This document shows positions 17,046-23,817 of a stretch of 64,000 nt of DNA, one piece after another. Source of the DNA: CAYLUN01 sp964386865. GTDB lineage: Bacteria; Verrucomicrobiota; Kiritimatiellia; RFP12; UBA1067. The notes under the pieces were generated by a model. That model was given only the letters and a program-made list of their open reading frames with translations, made no database searches and was not told where the DNA came from. Position numbers and translations under genes: made by a program. Each line of letters opens with the position of its first letter. The stretch's first letter is position 1. The stretch covers positions 62,001 to 126,000 of the forward strand of contig CAYLUN010000004.1 of NCBI GenBank assembly GCA_964386865.1. Reading direction: 5' to 3'.

Positions 17046-17438
17046 ATGAGAAGCGGTGCGATGAGGTCGGCTCTGCGGGTGACGAAGGCGCTGTCGGACG
17101 GTCAGCGCGTCCGGATCCTGATGATGTTGCGCAGCGGCGAGTTGTGCGTCTGCCGGATCGTCGAGGTGCTGGGCCTTGCGGCCTCCACCGTGTCGAAGCA
17201 TCTGTCGATCCTGAGCGAGGCGGATCTTGTCGATTGCCGCAAGGACGGCCGCTGGGCGTACTACCGCTTGCCGCACGGCTCGGCGCGCGCGGCCGCGCGC
17301 CTGATGCTGAAGTGGCTGGAGGACGCGCTCGCGGAGGACGAGTCCGTGCGGCGCGACGCGAAGAAGCTGGAGGGCGTTCTAGCGGAGGCGCGCGCGGAGG
17401 CCGAGCGCAGGCGGAAGCGGCGGCCCAAGGAGTGCTGA
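17046..17438 (+). CDS. arsR: ArsR family metalloregulator upstream of hgcAB
   Basis: Repressor of 130 residues from the ATG at 17046. That start has GAGGGG just upstream and gives the same N-terminus (MRSGAMRSALRVTKALSD) as the close paralogue at 21509. An ATG 12 bases earlier lies right after the operator and lacks a ribosome site. Features: the metal-site segment GELCVCRIVEVLG with Cys-x-Cys, recognition helix ASTVSKHLSILSEADLV, wing RKDGRWAYYRLP, and a charged C-terminal helix. It is separated from hgcA by three bases, so it is the first gene of the hgc operon and very likely controls it. Confidence 0.94.
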   Translation: MRSGAMRSALRVTKALSDGQRVRILMMLRSGELCVCRIVEVLGLAASTVSKHLSILSEADLVDCRKDGRWAYYRLPHGSARAAARLMLKWLEDALAEDESVRRDAKKLEGVLAEARAEAERRRKRRPKEC

Positions 17439-17441
17439 GCC

Positions 17442-18500
17442 ATGAGCGGTGTGTGCTGCGGCGGAACGTGCGGGGCGGGAGCTTCTGCGCGGTGGGTCAA
17501 CGGATACTGGGCTACGGCTGCCGGAGGCGTGCCGCGCGTGTCCACGCGTTGGACGTGGCGGGACACGCTGGGAGCGCGGTCGGTCTGCTGGGGCGCGCGG
17601 CGCATGCGGTACGCCGTGCCGCCGGGCTTATACGCGGTCGGGGCGCCGACTCCGGGCTCGCCGCTGCTCGCGACGGCCAACTACAAGCTCTCCTTCGACC
17701 ACGTGCGGCGGGCGCTTGCCGGGTTTGACGCGTGGGTGCTGGTGCTGGACACCAAGGGCGTGAACGTCTGGTGCGCGGCGGGCAAGGGGACGTTCGGAAC
17801 GGAGGAACTGGTCGGGCGACTGGGCGCCTGTGGCGCGGAGCGGGTTGTCGGCCACCGTACGATCATCGTCCCTCAGCTTGGCGCGCCGGGCGTGGCGGCG
17901 CACGAGGTGAGCCGCCGAACGGGGTTCAGGGTCATCTATGGGCCGGTGTACGCGAAAGACCTGCCCGCGTTTCTGAACTCCGGCATGCGCGCCACGCCGG
18001 AGATGCGGCGCGTGGGCTTCACGCTGCGGGAGCGGCTCGCCGTCACCCCGATCGAGCTGGTTCACCGGCTCATTCCTGCGCTGATCGCGCTGGCGCTGTT
18101 TCTGGCGTCGTCGGGTCTGGGGAGGAGCGGATACCGGCTGGAAGCGGGGCCGTGCGCCTGGGTCGCGCTGGCGGTCGTGTTCAACACGCTTGCCGGGATC
18201 GTTCTGACGCCCGCGCTCCTGCCGTATCTGCCGGGCCGGTCTTTCGCGCTCAAAGGGGCTGCGACCGGGGTGGCGCTGGGCGCTGCGCTCGCGTGGCTGT
18301 GGCCGTTCGGATGGCTGGCGGGCGCGTCGGTTGGGCTGCTCAGCGTGTCGGCCTGTTCGTTTCTGGGGCTGATGTTCACGGGTTCTACGCCGTACACCTC
18401 GGCGTCCGGGGTGCGCCGCGAGCTGGCCTGGGCGCTGCCGGCGCAGGGAGGCTTGGCTGCGGCGGGGCTTGCGGGATGGACCGCGTCGCTGTTTCTGTGA
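17442..18500 (+). CDS. hgcA: mercury methylation corrinoid protein HgcA
   Basis: HgcA transfers a methyl group from its corrinoid to Hg(II), making methylmercury. The 352 residues have a cytosolic corrinoid domain (to about 200) and five membrane helices (about 205-352), as in known HgcA. The diagnostic cap-helix motif NVWCAAGK is at 108-115, with Cys111 matching the cobalt-coordinating Cys93 of strain ND132; TANYKLSFDHVRRAL (78-92) is also typical. An unusual Cys-rich N-terminus (Cys5, Cys6, Cys10) precedes it. AAGGAG lies 9 bases before the ATG. hgcB follows after 9 bases. The motif distinguishes it from the carbonyl-dehydrogenase corrinoid proteins, which lack it. Confidence 0.95.
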   Translation: MSGVCCGGTCGAGASARWVNGYWATAAGGVPRVSTRWTWRDTLGARSVCWGARRMRYAVPPGLYAVGAPTPGSPLLATANYKLSFDHVRRALAGFDAWVLVLDTKGVNVWCAAGKGTFGTEELVGRLGACGAERVVGHRTIIVPQLGAPGVAAHEVSRRTGFRVIYGPVYAKDLPAFLNSGMRATPEMRRVGFTLRERLAVTPIELVHRLIPALIALALFLASSGLGRSGYRLEAGPCAWVALAVVFNTLAGIVLTPALLPYLPGRSFALKGAATGVALGAALAWLWPFGWLAGASVGLLSVSACSFLGLMFTGSTPYTSASGVRRELAWALPAQGGLAAAGLAGWTASLFL

Positions 18501-18509
18501 GGTGTTACA

Positions 18510-18836
18510 ATGTCGATGACCTATCTGAAAAACGTGGTTACGCTGCGGCTGAGCTGCGACGCCTGCGTCGGCTGCGGCCGCTGCCTGGAGGTCTGCCCGC
18601 ACGGCGTTTTCGCGCTGGACGCGGGCAAGGTTCGGGTCGGCGCGCGCGACGCCTGCATGGAGTGCGGCGCCTGCGCCCGCAACTGTCCGGTCGGCGCGCT
18701 GTTTGTGAAGAACGGCGTGGGCTGCGCGGTCGGCATCCTGAACGCGAGGCTGGGGCGTACGTCGTCCTGTTGCGGGGAAGGCCAGCCGTGTTGCTGCTCC
18801 GGAGAACCGGATGTGAAAAATAGAGGAGGCGCGTGA
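18510..18836 (+). CDS. hgcB: mercury methylation ferredoxin HgcB
   Basis: Small 2[4Fe-4S] ferredoxin (108 residues) thought to reduce the HgcA corrinoid and to deliver Hg. The first cluster motif uses Cys19, 22, 25 and 29. The second is CMECGACARNCP (Cys49, 52, 55, 59), the HgcB hallmark. Cys72 (GVGCA) matches the conserved Cys73 of ND132 HgcB. The C-terminal tail carries Cys87-88 and Cys94-96, richer than the usual terminal Cys pair. GAGGTG precedes the ATG; the stop overlaps the start of the next gene. Confidence 0.95.
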   Translation: MSMTYLKNVVTLRLSCDACVGCGRCLEVCPHGVFALDAGKVRVGARDACMECGACARNCPVGALFVKNGVGCAVGILNARLGRTSSCCGEGQPCCCSGEPDVKNRGGA

Positions 18837-19117
18837 TGGATGAAAAGACGAAAGAGCTGATCGCGATCGGCGCGTCGGTGAGCGCCCATTGCCAGCCGTG
18901 CGTGACGTACCATGTTGGAAAAGCGCGGAAACTAGGCATCGGCGAGGATCTGATCCTGGAGGCGGTGGCCGTCGGCCAGATGGTGGAGAAGGGGTCGAGC
19001 TCGGCGATGCGCGACTTTGCTCAGGGGCTTTTGGGAAAACCTGTGGTGGCGGGGTGCTGTCCCGAGAAAGGGCGGCTCGAGACGCCCGCCGGGGACGCGC
19101 GGTGCCCCTGCGGGTGA
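18836..19117 (+). CDS. AhpD/carboxymuconolactone decarboxylase-like protein
   Basis: A 93-residue CMD-fold protein with the AhpD-type redox site C-x-x-C-x3-H (SAHCQPCVTYH, Cys19, Cys22, His26). The ATG overlaps the hgcB stop by one base and has AGGAGG 8 bases upstream, so it belongs to the arsR-hgcAB operon. After the core there is an unusual Cys-rich tail (GCCPEKG and CPCG at the very end). A role as a thiol reductase or thiol buffer for the HgcAB system is inference. Confidence 0.83.
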   Translation: MDEKTKELIAIGASVSAHCQPCVTYHVGKARKLGIGEDLILEAVAVGQMVEKGSSSAMRDFAQGLLGKPVVAGCCPEKGRLETPAGDARCPCG

Positions 19118-19179
19118 GGGATGGCCCGTTTGCTGCGGCCGAGATTTTGCCGCCGCCACGACTCGTCGGAGGACGCCGG

Positions 19180-19223
19180 TTGACGCGCGGCGATAATGGT
19201 GCTATATTTCGACACATAGCGAA
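19180..19223 (+). promoter_or_regulatory. promoter and second TTCG-N8-CGAA operator
   Basis: TTGACG (19180-19185), 17-bp spacer, TATATT (19203-19208), then the palindrome TTCG-ACACATAG-CGAA (19208-19223). It mirrors the site before hgcAB in sequence and position, and would control the peptide/ATPase/arsR/arsC/acr3 gene set. The gap 19118-19277 contains nothing else recognisable. Confidence 0.7.
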
Positions 19224-19277
19224 TCATTAGCAGGCTTTGGCCCAGTGATTGCGATTCAAAGTGAAGGGGGTCATGCG

Positions 19278-19454
19278 ATGAGTAACCCAAAAGAAACAAG
19301 CACGGCGAACGGGCAGAAGAAGGGTTTCTGGGCGCTACTGAAGGAGTCGATCGCCATGAGCAACGACGGCTGCGGCCCCGGTTGCGGCTGCCACGCGGCA
19401 GACGATACGAAGGTGAAAGGCGGCCCGGTTGCGGCGGGCGGAAAGAAGAAGTAG
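19278..19454 (+). CDS. small Cys-rich protein with CGPGCGCH motif
   Basis: A 58-residue hydrophilic protein: an N-terminal part with one amphipathic segment (KKGFWALLKESIAMS), then NDGCGPGCGCHAADD and a Lys/Gly-rich tail. GAAGGGGG precedes the ATG. It is the first gene behind the second operator and 81 bases before the P-type ATPase. The CGPGC-x-C motif recurs in the N-terminus of the protein at 21936, which suggests a common thiol metal-binding function. No known family is recognised; a small metallochaperone or metal buffer is possible. Confidence 0.72.
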   Translation: MSNPKETSTANGQKKGFWALLKESIAMSNDGCGPGCGCHAADDTKVKGGPVAAGGKKK

Positions 19455-19535
19455 TCCGGCTGATTCCTGCCGCAACAGGGGTGTGCTGTCCGATGGGGTC
19501 TCCTTCCTTCGGACACGTCCGGACGGAGGATTCTG

Positions 19536-21473
19536 ATGTCAGATTTTGATGGCGTACGATCCGAAAAGGGCCGGGAGCTGCTGGTGCTCTCCCTTGCCCC
19601 TGCGCTGATCCTTGCCCTGATCCTTGTGAGTTGGGCGCTCGCCCACTGGCGCATCGGCCCCGTCTACCTGAATGCGTCCGTGGCAGTAGTGGCCGTCTTT
19701 CTGGGAGGAGCCCCGCGGTTTCGTGCGGGGTTCAAGGACGTCTTTCGTGGCCGGATCACGGTCAACGTCTTTGTGACTGTTGCGCTTGCCGCGACTATTG
19801 TAGTAGGCGAGTTCCGTCCGGCGGCGATCATCATCCTCATCATGTCGGTGGTAGGGGCGTTGGAAAGCTACACGCTGGAGAAGACGCGCCGGAGCATCAG
19901 CGACCTGCTCGCGTTCGCGCCGCAGACCGCGACGGTGCGCCGCAACGGCGAGGAGGTGACCCTGCCTGTGGCGGAGCTTGTAATTGGCGACCGGGTCATC
20001 GTCCGTCCCGGCGAGCGGATATCGGTGGACGGTACGGTGGTCGCCGGGGCCAGCAGCGTGAACCAGGCGCCCATCACCGGCGAGTCCATGCCGGTGGAAA
20101 AGACGGCGGGGAGCGGCGTGTTCAGCGGGACGCTCAACGAGTCGGGCCGACTGGAGATCAAGGCGGAAAAGGTGGGCGAGGGCACCACGCTGGCACGGAT
20201 CGTCCATCTGGTGCAGGATGCCCAGAACACGCGCGCGCCCATCCAGAATCTGGCGGATAGGTTTACGACGTGGTTCTTGCCTACGGTGATCGTGTTGGCC
20301 GTTCTGGCCTACTTCGTTACCGGTGATTTGAAGGCGGCGGTCTCGGTTTTGCTGGTGGCCTGCCCGTGCGCCTTTGCCATCGCTACGCCGACGGCGGTGA
20401 CGGCCGGCGTGTCGAATCTGGCGCGGCGGGCGATTTTGGTCAAAGGCGGGGCCTTTCTGGAACTGGGGCATAAGATCGACCATCTGCTGGTCGACAAGAC
20501 GGGGACGTTCACTTTCGGCAGGCCGAAGGTGATTGAAATTGTGTGCTTCACTAGCCAATCCCCTGACGACGTTCTGCGTCTGGCCTGCATGGCCGAGAAG
20601 TACTCCGAGCATCCGTTGGCTCGTGCCGTTCTGGCGGCGGGCCGTGAGAAGGGACTGCCTCTGGAAGAGCCCGAGCAATTCACCAGTTTCGCGGGCAAGG
20701 GCGTGGAGGCGACATGGAAGGGCGACCGGATACAGGTGGGCAAGCCATCTTTGTTTCAGGATCATAAGTCTGCCCGCATTGCTGAAATCGAGCGGGCTCT
20801 CGCGCAGCAGTCGGAGCAGGGCCATACGGCAGTTCTGGTCGCCCGGAATGACGTGTTGATCGGGCTTCTGGCGATTGCGGACGAGATCCGGCCAGATATG
20901 CCTAGCGCCATCCGCGCCCTCAAGGAGATGGGCGTCAAGCGCATTACGATGTTGACGGGCGACAGTCCGCAAGTGGCTGCGGCTGTGGCCCGCGCGATCG
21001 GCGTCGATGATTTTCAGGCTGAGTTGCTGCCCGAGCAGAAGCAGGCGTTTGTCAAGAAGTGCCAGGCGGATGGCCAGACGGTCGGGATGGTCGGCGACGG
21101 CGTCAATGACGCGCCCGCACTCGCCCTGGCTGATGTGGGCATCGCCATGGGCGCGGCCGGCACGGATGTGGCGATCGAAACGGCGGACGTAACGCTGATG
21201 AACGATGACCTTTCGGGCGTCGCGGAGTTCATGTGGATGTCGGCGAAGGTGCTTCGGCGCATCAAGCTGAACATCTTTTTTTCCATGATTTACAACATCA
21301 TCGGCCTCACCCTGAGCGTTGTCGGGTTGATGACACCCATTATCGCGGTGATCTTTCAAGAGGCGGGTTGTGTGACGGTTGTCGTCAGCTCGACGCTGCT
21401 GCTCTGGGCAAAAGGGCGACCGGCGGCTTTGGCGCGCGGTTATTGCGAATCAATAGAACAGGTTAAAGGCTAA
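19536..21473 (+). CDS. P1B-type heavy-metal transporting ATPase
   Basis: ATP-driven metal exporter, 645 residues. Visible parts: N-terminal membrane helices, actuator loop ITGES, the metal-site CPC at 276-278 (ACPCAFAIATPTA), phosphorylation motif DKTGTFT (Asp320), the SEHPLA motif of the nucleotide domain, TGD, and MVGDGVNDAPALA. There is no N-terminal HMA domain or His-rich stretch, and the last helices read YNIIGL and FQEAGCVTVVVSST, which match neither the Cu+ nor the Zn/Cd signature clearly, so the metal is uncertain. It is preceded by the Cys-rich peptide and followed 35 bases later by arsR. Confidence 0.92.
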   Translation: MSDFDGVRSEKGRELLVLSLAPALILALILVSWALAHWRIGPVYLNASVAVVAVFLGGAPRFRAGFKDVFRGRITVNVFVTVALAATIVVGEFRPAAIIILIMSVVGALESYTLEKTRRSISDLLAFAPQTATVRRNGEEVTLPVAELVIGDRVIVRPGERISVDGTVVAGASSVNQAPITGESMPVEKTAGSGVFSGTLNESGRLEIKAEKVGEGTTLARIVHLVQDAQNTRAPIQNLADRFTTWFLPTVIVLAVLAYFVTGDLKAAVSVLLVACPCAFAIATPTAVTAGVSNLARRAILVKGGAFLELGHKIDHLLVDKTGTFTFGRPKVIEIVCFTSQSPDDVLRLACMAEKYSEHPLARAVLAAGREKGLPLEEPEQFTSFAGKGVEATWKGDRIQVGKPSLFQDHKSARIAEIERALAQQSEQGHTAVLVARNDVLIGLLAIADEIRPDMPSAIRALKEMGVKRITMLTGDSPQVAAAVARAIGVDDFQAELLPEQKQAFVKKCQADGQTVGMVGDGVNDAPALALADVGIAMGAAGTDVAIETADVTLMNDDLSGVAEFMWMSAKVLRRIKLNIFFSMIYNIIGLTLSVVGLMTPIIAVIFQEAGCVTVVVSSTLLLWAKGRPAALARGYCESIEQVKG

Positions 21474-21508
21474 ATGAACGAGTCTTCGTTTGAAGAGGAG
21501 CGTAGAAG

Positions 21509-21898
21509 ATGAACAGTGAAGCGATGCGGTCGACATTGAGGATCACCAAGGCGCTGTCGGACATTCAGCGATTGCGCATTTTGATGGCGTTGCGGACGGG
21601 CGAGCTGTGCGTGTGCCAGATCATCGCGGTGCTGGGGCTGGCGCCTTCGACGGTGTCCAAGCACCTGTCGATCCTGAGCGCGGCGGACCTTGTGGACTCG
21701 CGCAAGGACGGTCGCTGGGCGTATTTCCGGCTGCCGCAGGGCGAGGCGCTCAAGGCGGTGAAGCCGGTGCTGAAATGGCTCGACGGGGCGTTGGAGTGCG
21801 ATGATTCAATCGCGAAGGACGCGAAGAAACTTGAGGCGGCGTTGGCGTGTCCGCCCGAAAGCCTGAGCGAGCGCCAAAGGAAAAGGTGCGATGGGTGA
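21509..21898 (+). CDS. arsR: ArsR family metalloregulator (third)
   Basis: 129-residue repressor, a close paralogue of the regulator in front of hgcA along its whole length, including ALSD-x-QR-x-RILM, GELCVCQIIAVLG, STVSKHLSILS and RKDGRWAYFRLP. No promoter or TTCG-N8-CGAA site lies in the 35 bases before it, so it is probably transcribed from the promoter at 19180 with the ATPase gene and represses that promoter. The near-identical DNA-reading helices suggest that it and the hgc regulator can bind each other's operators. Confidence 0.93.
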   Translation: MNSEAMRSTLRITKALSDIQRLRILMALRTGELCVCQIIAVLGLAPSTVSKHLSILSAADLVDSRKDGRWAYFRLPQGEALKAVKPVLKWLDGALECDDSIAKDAKKLEAALACPPESLSERQRKRCDG

Positions 21899-21935
21899 GA
21901 CGGAGGTCAGAGGTCAAACAAGGGAGGAAAGAGAC

Positions 21936-22559
21936 ATGAGCGGGCAGAAGGATCAAGTGAAAAACGAAGCGGGGACGTGCGGGCCGGGCTGTAACTGCGG
22001 TTCATCGGGGATCGGCAAGCGGAGCAAATGGCTGATTAGCGGCGCGGTCATGCTGGCCGCCTGCGTGGTGACAGCGGCCAAGATGTCGGGCGCGAAAGAG
22101 GCCGCGCCGCAGGCGCAGGGATTTGCGCTGCCCGTAATCGCTGCGGGTGCAGCCGCTCCTGCGGCGGCGGTGGCTGACGCTGCCTGGGGTTCGCCGCTGA
22201 AAGGGATGGCGGAACTGAACGTGGTGGCCACCAACACCGAGGCGGTGTTCCTGGTGATCCCGGCCGACGACGCCGCGCGGACGGCGGCGATCCAGAAGGA
22301 GGTCACGGCCGCCGCATCGACGATCTCTGAGAAGGGTACGCAAGTGGGCACGTTCCTGCTCAGCAAGGATGCCGAAGATTACAAGGGCGTTGTGGCGCAG
22401 GTCGGTGCGCCAGCGGTTCTGGCCATGGTCAAGGGCAAGGGGATGAATGTCGTGGCCGACAAAGAGGTTACGAAGGACGCGCTGCTGAAGGCGTTCGTCG
22501 GCGCGTCGCGTCCGTCGGTCTGCGGCGCGGGCGGCTGCGGCCCTTCGGGCTGCAAATAG
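21936..22559 (+). CDS. membrane-anchored thioredoxin-fold protein with Cys-rich ends
   Basis: 207 residues from the ATG at 21936 (AGGGAGGA 7 bases upstream; an ATG at 21891 overlapping arsR is less likely). Order: GTCGPGCNCG motif near residues 11-18, a membrane anchor (WLISGAVMLAACVVTAA), an Ala-rich linker, then a thioredoxin-like domain (about 90-190) without a CxxC active site, and a C-terminal SVCGAGGCGPSGCK. The Cys-rich ends suggest metal or thiol binding. It resembles thioredoxin-like proteins of arsenic operons, but the exact family is not certain. Confidence 0.75.
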   Translation: MSGQKDQVKNEAGTCGPGCNCGSSGIGKRSKWLISGAVMLAACVVTAAKMSGAKEAAPQAQGFALPVIAAGAAAPAAAVADAAWGSPLKGMAELNVVATNTEAVFLVIPADDAARTAAIQKEVTAAASTISEKGTQVGTFLLSKDAEDYKGVVAQVGAPAVLAMVKGKGMNVVADKEVTKDALLKAFVGASRPSVCGAGGCGPSGCK

Positions 22560-22569
22560 GAAGGTGCGT

Positions 22570-23289
22570 ATGGAGTGGTTCCGGTCATTGTTGACGGGCG
22601 CGACGGCGGCGTTCGATCAGGCGGGCGTCGGCTTCGCGGCGATACCGCTCGCGCTGGCGCTCGGGCTCCTGAGCGCGGTGGTGAGCGCCTGCTGCACGCT
22701 GCCCGTGCTGGGTATGATCGTGGGCTACGCGGGCGCACGCAAGGACAACACGCGGCGGGCGCGGCTGATGTCGGCGGGCTCGTTCTTTCTGGGCGCGGTG
22801 CTTTCGCTCGTGATCTTGGGCGCGGTGGCGGCTATGGTCGGCCAGGTGGCGCAAGGCACGCTGGGACGCTACTGGAAGGTGTTCGCGGGCTTCGTGGCGA
22901 TTGTGCTGGGCCTGGGCGCGCTGAACCTGCTGCCTTTCAAGTTGCCGCAGGGCAAGGCGAAGTTCGGCGTGAAGACGCGGTCCGGCGGGGCTCTCGGGGC
23001 CTTGCTGTTCGGCATCGTGGGCGGCGGGGCTGTGAGCGTGAGTTCTCTGGCCTGCAACCCCGGCATCTTCATCATTATCGGAGCGGCGGTGCTGCAAGGG
23101 GTCACGCTGTGGATGACGGCGGTGCTGGTGGCTTACGCCTTCGGGTTCGCGTTGCCGCTGGGGGCGCTGATGCTGGGCGTCTCGTTCGGCGCGGCATCCG
23201 TGAAGTTCAAAAGCATGGAAACGGTTGTGCGCGGCTTGGCCGGCGTGCTGCTGGTGGCGGTCGGGTTCTATTTCCTGTGGAGTTATTGA
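22570..23289 (+). CDS. CcdA/DsbD-like membrane protein
   Basis: 239 residues with about six membrane helices in two halves. Each half has conserved cysteines: LSAVVSACCTLPVLGMIVGY and VSSLACNPGIFIIIG, matching the pattern of CcdA-type thiol electron carriers. It is 10 bases after the thioredoxin-like gene and ends one base before arsC, so it is probably a dedicated electron source for the thioredoxin-fold partner. It is divergent from the CcdA encoded at 14342. Confidence 0.82.
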   Translation: MEWFRSLLTGATAAFDQAGVGFAAIPLALALGLLSAVVSACCTLPVLGMIVGYAGARKDNTRRARLMSAGSFFLGAVLSLVILGAVAAMVGQVAQGTLGRYWKVFAGFVAIVLGLGALNLLPFKLPQGKAKFGVKTRSGGALGALLFGIVGGGAVSVSSLACNPGIFIIIGAAVLQGVTLWMTAVLVAYAFGFALPLGALMLGVSFGAASVKFKSMETVVRGLAGVLLVAVGFYFLWSY

Positions 23290-23290
23290 C

Positions 23291-23719
23291 ATGCGGAAGC
23301 TGAATATCTTGTTCTTGTGCACCGGCAACTCGTGCCGGAGCCAGATGGCGGAGGGGTGGGCGCGTGCGCTCAAGGGCGACGTGATCGAGGCCTATTCGGC
23401 AGGCATCGAGACGCACGGGCTGAACCCCAGCGCGGTGAAGGTGATGGCCGAGGCGGGCGTGGACATTTCGGGCCACACCTCGAAGAACGTGGACACGCTG
23501 CTCGATGTGCCTTTCGACTACGTGGTGACGGTGTGCGGCCACGCCAACGAGAACTGCCCGTTCTTCCCTGGGCCAGCCAAAGTGGTGCATGTCGGCTTCG
23601 GTGATCCGCCCGCGCTTGCCAAACTGGTCGAGGGCGAGGAGGCGAAACTGAATTGTTATCGGCGCGTGCGGGATGAGATCCGGGCGTTCGTGGAGAAGTT
23701 GCCCGAGACGCTGGCTTGA
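23291..23719 (+). CDS. arsC: thioredoxin-coupled arsenate reductase
   Basis: Reduces arsenate to arsenite for export. The 142 residues have the low-molecular-weight phosphatase P-loop C-T-G-N-S-C-R-S (Cys10 to Ser17) and the two shuttle cysteines Cys82 and Cys89 in VCGHANENCP, the same numbering as the thioredoxin-linked ArsC of Staphylococcus pI258. GGAG lies 8 bases before the ATG, in the end of the preceding gene. The Acr3 pump follows 98 bases downstream. Confidence 0.95.
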   Translation: MRKLNILFLCTGNSCRSQMAEGWARALKGDVIEAYSAGIETHGLNPSAVKVMAEAGVDISGHTSKNVDTLLDVPFDYVVTVCGHANENCPFFPGPAKVVHVGFGDPPALAKLVEGEEAKLNCYRRVRDEIRAFVEKLPETLA

Positions 23720-23817
23720 GAAACACGCAAGCCAGCCGCCAACTAAGCGATAATGAACAATCTGGTAACGCTGAACGCCGATGTTATAGGCAAAAATCGC
23801 GAAACGGAGACGCAGCC

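Noticed and set aside
17442..19117. hgcA as a carbonyl-dehydrogenase corrinoid protein (CFeSP)
   Set aside because: The NVWCAAGK cap helix, the five C-terminal membrane helices and the adjacent CMECGAC ferredoxin are specific to HgcA/HgcB, and no acs/cdh genes are near.
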